Shown here piece after piece: positions 60,205 through 64,000 of a stretch of DNA of 64,000 nucleotides. Source of the stretch: Microcaldota archaeon. Its GTDB lineage: Archaea; Micrarchaeota; Micrarchaeia; Micrarchaeales; Micrarchaeaceae. Numbering within the stretch: position 1 is the stretch's first letter; each line of letters begins with the position of its first letter. The notes under the pieces are model-generated. The model did no database searches and was not told the DNA's origin. It saw only the letters and a list, made by a program, of their open reading frames with translations. The translations under genes were made by a program, and so were the position numbers. The stretch is taken from NCBI GenBank assembly GCA_021834785.1, contig JAKBRJ010000002.1, forward strand, positions 16,381 to 80,380, written 5' to 3'.

Positions 60205-60583
60205 TTTATTTAATCGCTAATGACTAACACCACCGAATACTTTTATTTATTATTGTTAATACATCAAGCCCCAAAACTGACTTAGGTAGAGCAAATAATT
60301 TTTTTATGAACGAGTTTTATCAGAAAGCTGCTTTTTAGTGGTGGCAAAAAGCAACTCTTTCTTGGTCAAGTTTCTTTTCAAGAAGCTTAGATGCCTTTAA
60401 TTGCTAGATTGCTAGCTTAAAGCCGTGGTGGCGACCTCTCGTGAGCTAAGCTCGAAGAGATTAGCGATAGAGTTTGGGTTTAAAGATCGCTTGATATTCT
60501 TGAGCTAAGAGCGGCCAGAGCATTGATTCGCGCATGGTCTTTGAAACTACACCTATTTATAGATTTCAATTCTTTATATTTAT
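60205..60583. other. 379-bp intergenic region with small stem-loops
   Basis: No frame looks coding. There are several short inverted repeats: AGCGAT (60463-60468) with ATCGCT downstream, GAGC-TAA-GCTC, and CTTG-GT-CAAG. The word ATTGCTAG occurs twice in tandem near 60408-60425. AT content rises again before 60584, where TCTTTATATTTAT forms the TATA box of the surface-protein gene. A small RNA or a decayed gene is possible; I cannot decide. Confidence 0.35.
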
Positions 60584-63500
60584 ATGCGCAGGCATGAAAA
60601 TCTGGCCATTTGCGTTTACCGTCGCCATTGCATAGCCACCTATCTTTCTATTTTCTTGCTGCTAATCTTTATAACAGGCACTGCAAGAGCGGCATATATA
60701 GCAACATCCAATATAACATATAGTTCTAATACGATATTGTCAGCAAATGTTGTAAACTGCATTGATCTCACTATTGACACGAATGTTGCACTGACTACAA
60801 ACGGCTACGATATATACTGCGCGGGCAATTTCATAAACTACGGCACCGTAATAACGGGGAGCGATGGAACTGGCGGATCCGCTGGTCAAGGTGGCACATC
60901 TGTGGCCAATTCGTTTGGCGGATCTGGAGGCGGCGGGGGGGCAAGTACGGCCGTCGCTGGTGAGAATGGGGGCAACACATTAATTCTTGGTGGTATTGGG
61001 GGGACAATTACATCCCAAAATGGCAACCCTGGAAATTCTCCCGCTCCACCTACCATTTCTAATGCTAACATAATCACGTGGTCAGGAAACTTTATAGGAT
61101 ACTTCTCATCGGCAGGGGGCGGAGGCGGGCTTTCTGGTTCTGGAGTAATTGGCGGAAATGGCGTCTATGGATTATACATACAAGCTAGCAATATCATTGC
61201 TGGGAGTATCATATCAAATGGCATTGCAGGAGGCGCTGGTGCTCTGTTAACCAGTGCAGGGGCAGGAGGTGGGGGCGGGGCCTTTGTTTTGCTGTCTTAT
61301 GGTGGCGGAGGGCTTACTGCGGGCACATACAACACTCTTGGAGGCAACGGTGGCGCCGGCGCCACCGGATACGGAAACGGAGGTTCAGGAGGCAACGGTA
61401 ATGTTGTTGTATATGATTACGGTACGATACCGCCGTTAGATATAATCACGTTACCGTCAATCTCGCAAAGCACCAGTGGCGTATTGGACGCTGGGCAAAC
61501 CGTAACATTCTCTACGTCTTTTGCTGGAGGAGTATCTCCATATACGTACAATTGGATTGTATCAAATACGATTAGCGGCTCACTTGTAGCAAATTCATTG
61601 TATGCAAGTTCACTAACCAGTAATTCATTCACATGGACAATACAACCTTCGGCAGCAGGAAATACGGTATTCGCTAATGTGATTATCACCGACTCCCTGT
61701 CAAGCAGCAGCCAAGGTAGTCATACGACTGTCAATTCTATAGAAAGCGGCACCATCAAGGTGAACGCGGCGCCGTCCGTTATCAGCATAACTCCAAGTGC
61801 GGTAACATTGGATTCCGGCCAGAGCGTAACATACGACAGCGAGATAACCGGCGGCACGGGCCCATTCACCGCTAATCTTATTTATGTAAGCGGTCCGGGG
61901 ACAGTTAATGGCATAACAGCAGGCAATGTTGTAGAGAGCCTTACAGGCCAATCTGATGGCACCATAGCATTCCCAAGCTTCAACAGCATCTCAGCAACTG
62001 GTTCATACACATTCAATGTCATTGCAACAGACAGCGCAAGTACACCCGTTACTTTCAACTCCTTATCCAATACAATAACCTTCAACCCTGCTCTTGCAAT
62101 TTCACTTTCACCTTCAAGCAACACTCTCGATGCAAAACAGCAGCTGCCTCTTACCGCAACTGTATCTGGAGGCACTCCTTCATTTGCATTGTCATACACA
62201 ACTTCCAATTCAATCTGCGGCTCCCTAAGTTCAACGTCAAATGCCTTAAGTGATGATGGCGCAAACACGATTGTGTTCACTGCCAACAGCGCGCTGACAG
62301 GCAGCTGTGCAACAACCATAACTGCTTCTGTGAATGACAGCGCCACATCTCCAATCACAGAAACAGCATCTTCTTCATTGACTGTCAACCCTGTGCCTAC
62401 AGCAACTTCGCTTACTCCAAGCAACACAGCTATTAATTCAGGGCAGTATGTTACTTACAATGTGATAATTAATGGAGGCACATTGCCGATTACTGCGAAT
62501 TTAGTGCTAGTCAGCAACTCCATACCAATCAAGATAAACGGCGCCAATGCAATTCCTGGAACTACTTATAATACAATTGTACTGAATGCAGGAAGCGCAG
62601 AGCCAAATACAATAACCTTTAATTCGCTTCAATTGAATACTTCAATCACATCTGGAGGCAATGTCACATTTACAGTCAATGCAGTAGACAGCGAAAGTAC
62701 ACCTGTTACTTTCAATTCTGTTGCAGACACGATAATTATAAATGCGGTTCCACAGCATTCAGGAGGCGGGCCTTCGAAATATACCTTCACGCTTTCTGAC
62801 AATATAAACTCGGCGCTCACTTCTGCATATGGCGTTTATACGATATATGCGAGTAGCGGCGATACCTCTTATTACCAAAACCAATTGCCGGTTACCTTAT
62901 CGCTACCCACGCCTTACCTGAACGTTAGCTGGGCATGCAATGTCTCAATAAGCACCAGTATGTACACCTACCGGAATGACGTATACGGCTTAGGATTAGG
63001 AATTCCATGCGGCAAATACTACACGACATACACGCCCAACTTAGAGGCCATATATTCTTTATCTGCTCCGACAAAAATTAATACGACAACTACCTCTACA
63101 ACAACCATACAATCAACAACTACCATACCCCTGCTGCCATCGGGCAGATCAATAACTTCAAATGTCCTTGTGTCTTCGCTAGCCCCGGTATCAATTAATT
63201 TCCAGAACATGAAAACAACATTTGTATTGACAACATTATCGAAAACACCTGTGCATATGGTCGCGAATGTGGCTAACGCAACTTCTGTGCCTATACAACC
63301 AGTTGCGAATTACACACTAATAAGTGCGTTTAACATAAGCGTGTCTACTTCTGCAAACGTCACAGTGAATGTAATAGAACAATATCCTTGCGGCGTATAC
63401 TCATCGCGCATACGGCCTTTCGAATTCACTAATGGCACATGGGGTATGATAACGCCATTTGAGGTAAACACCACTGCGTGCACCGTACTGTTTACGGTGC

Positions 63501-63745
63501 CGAAGGATCCTATTGTAGGGATATTTCAGAAAATCGTACCAACAACAATTACAACAACCATCAGCGTTAATACTACAACAGTTCCAACTATCGTCGCACA
63601 AGGGCCAATGGCGCTGGAAAGCAGCACCGCACTAATAATAGCAACTGCGGCAATCACCGCAGTAATAATATTGCGTTTACTAATGCTGAAATATCACTTA
63701 CAAAAGATTAGAAGAAGAGCGAAGAAGAAGTTTAAATCACACTAG
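60584..63745 (+). CDS. Large surface protein: glycine-rich region, Ig-like repeats, C-terminal anchor
   Basis: 1053 residues. A signal peptide (YLSIFLLLIFITGTARA) is followed by a short domain, a glycine-rich stretch of ~180 residues (GGSGGGGGAS, GAGGGGGAFVLL), then at least four Ig-like repeats of ~95-110 residues, each opening with a variant of SPSAVTLDSGQSVTY and containing VTFNS (about 395-490, 495-600, 600-710). Next are a beta domain with two Cys (WACNVS, GIPCGKY), a Thr stalk (TTTTSTTTIQSTTTI), a last domain, a second Thr stalk, one membrane helix (ALIIATAAITAVIILRLLML) and a basic cytoplasmic end. This is an S-layer- or adhesin-like protein facing outward. ATG 60584. Confidence 0.78.
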   Translation: MRRHENLAICVYRRHCIATYLSIFLLLIFITGTARAAYIATSNITYSSNTILSANVVNCIDLTIDTNVALTTNGYDIYCAGNFINYGTVITGSDGTGGSAGQGGTSVANSFGGSGGGGGASTAVAGENGGNTLILGGIGGTITSQNGNPGNSPAPPTISNANIITWSGNFIGYFSSAGGGGGLSGSGVIGGNGVYGLYIQASNIIAGSIISNGIAGGAGALLTSAGAGGGGGAFVLLSYGGGGLTAGTYNTLGGNGGAGATGYGNGGSGGNGNVVVYDYGTIPPLDIITLPSISQSTSGVLDAGQTVTFSTSFAGGVSPYTYNWIVSNTISGSLVANSLYASSLTSNSFTWTIQPSAAGNTVFANVIITDSLSSSSQGSHTTVNSIESGTIKVNAAPSVISITPSAVTLDSGQSVTYDSEITGGTGPFTANLIYVSGPGTVNGITAGNVVESLTGQSDGTIAFPSFNSISATGSYTFNVIATDSASTPVTFNSLSNTITFNPALAISLSPSSNTLDAKQQLPLTATVSGGTPSFALSYTTSNSICGSLSSTSNALSDDGANTIVFTANSALTGSCATTITASVNDSATSPITETASSSLTVNPVPTATSLTPSNTAINSGQYVTYNVIINGGTLPITANLVLVSNSIPIKINGANAIPGTTYNTIVLNAGSAEPNTITFNSLQLNTSITSGGNVTFTVNAVDSESTPVTFNSVADTIIINAVPQHSGGGPSKYTFTLSDNINSALTSAYGVYTIYASSGDTSYYQNQLPVTLSLPTPYLNVSWACNVSISTSMYTYRNDVYGLGLGIPCGKYYTTYTPNLEAIYSLSAPTKINTTTTSTTTIQSTTTIPLLPSGRSITSNVLVSSLAPVSINFQNMKTTFVLTTLSKTPVHMVANVANATSVPIQPVANYTLISAFNISVSTSANVTVNVIEQYPCGVYSSRIRPFEFTNGTWGMITPFEVNTTACTVLFTVPKDPIVGIFQKIVPTTITTTISVNTTTVPTIVAQGPMALESSTALIIATAAITAVIILRLLMLKYHLQKIRRRAKKKFKSH

Positions 63746-63890
63746 AATCCAAACACTGGCCGCTTATATACCTACGGCTTGAAGATTAAGTGTTCGAATG
63801 AACGTCATAGAAGATTAAGGCTTATGGTTTGGGGTGCTAGAATGGAGCCAACTTTTAAGTATCTTCCAATCCATAACTACTATTGGTAAG

Positions 63891-64000
63891 ATGAGCAGCC
63901 TCAACGAGCAGCTATTCGCCGCTATAGGGTCGGGCAACGTCAACGAGGTAGCTGGGCTTCTGAAGAGGGGGGCCAGCGTCTTCGGCAGCACAAAGGACGT
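63891..64000 (+). CDS. Ankyrin-repeat-like protein, 3'-partial
   Basis: The last 37 codons of the window read MSSLNEQLFAAIGSGN then VNEVAGLLKRGASVFGSTKD, the helix-turn-helix pattern of an ankyrin repeat (x-L-x-x-A-x-x-x-G-x-x-x-x-V-x-x-L-L-x-x-G-A). TTTTAAGTA near 63853 lies at a TATA-box distance from ATG 63891. Codon use is GC-rich (GGG, GTC, AAC, CAG), unlike the ATA-rich genes before it. The rest lies outside the window, so repeat number is unknown. Ankyrin proteins mediate protein contacts, often with a partner cell in symbionts. Confidence 0.6.
   Translation, partial: MSSLNEQLFAAIGSGNVNEVAGLLKRGASVFGSTKD

Noticed and set aside
63781..63819. Direct repeat GAAGATTAAG (63781-63790 and 63810-63819) considered as the start of a CRISPR array
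   Set aside because: Only two 10-base copies occur, with no third unit at the same spacing and no cas gene in the window.

Overview
The window looks like a compact archaeal chromosome, most probably from a DPANN lineage close to Micrarchaeota. The evidence is archaeal-type SecY, SRP54, DRG-type GTPase, uL30, uL15 and eL41, a beta-CASP aCPSF-type RNase, EndoQ, geranylgeranyl-reductase-like flavoenzyme, type-2 IPP isomerase, diphthine-ammonia ligase, AT-rich TATA boxes a short way upstream of many starts, heavy use of ATA for Ile, and tRNA genes with bulge-helix-bulge introns. The lineage is inference; archaeal identity is well supported.

Layout. 1-2.3 kb: small membrane proteins and a CDP-alcohol phosphatidyltransferase-like enzyme. 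2.3-3.8 kb: a DUF4382-like exported protein. 3.8-8.6 kb: an ECF-type importer operon (S component, EcfT, a fused EcfA-EcfA' ATPase that carries a C-terminal phosphoribosyltransferase domain, and a free paralogous phosphoribosyltransferase), probably a nucleobase uptake-and-trap module. 9-11.3 kb: a winged-helix protein and an exported glycoprotein. 11.6-18.5 kb: nuoHIJKLMN without nuoABCD. 18.5-25.8 kb: flavin reductase, a one-repeat TBP-like protein, glycosyltransferase, SRP54, a 29-residue lysine-rich peptide, DRG GTPase, FMN reductase. 25.8-33.2 kb: tRNA-Arg with a T-loop intron, TatD, a thioredoxin-like DUF929 protein with a membrane partner, a V4R protein, SecY, an exported protein, eL41. 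33.5-50 kb: phosphodiesterase, exonuclease III, a frameshifted membrane HTH sensor, MFS transporter, tRNA-Val with an intron in the anticodon stem, aminotransferase, Dph6, endonuclease III, IPP isomerase, arginine-deiminase-family enzyme, EndoQ, Lrp regulator and peroxiredoxin. 50-54.9 kb: uL30, uL15, glycosyltransferase, coiled-coil protein, aCPSF and tRNA-Ala. 54.9-58.4 kb: an island (radical SAM, SDR, a second exonuclease III) bounded by an 18-bp copy of the tRNA-Ala 3' end. 58.5-64 kb: exported protein, VapBC, a 1053-residue surface protein and the start of an ankyrin-like gene.

Themes. (1) Salvage: the ECF/phosphoribosyltransferase operon suggests that purine-type bases are imported and converted to nucleotides at the membrane. 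(2) DNA repair: TatD, two ExoIII enzymes, EndoIII and EndoQ, together with peroxiredoxin, suggest exposure to base deamination and oxidation. (3) Envelope: about eight signal-anchored proteins rich in N-glycosylation sequons, plus several glycosyltransferases and lipid genes. (4) tRNA organisation: all three tRNA genes have introns and all sit within 11 nt of (or overlapping) the end of a same-strand protein gene. (5) Several genes lack a normal start codon or need a frameshift to be read whole, which may be real biology or sequence error.
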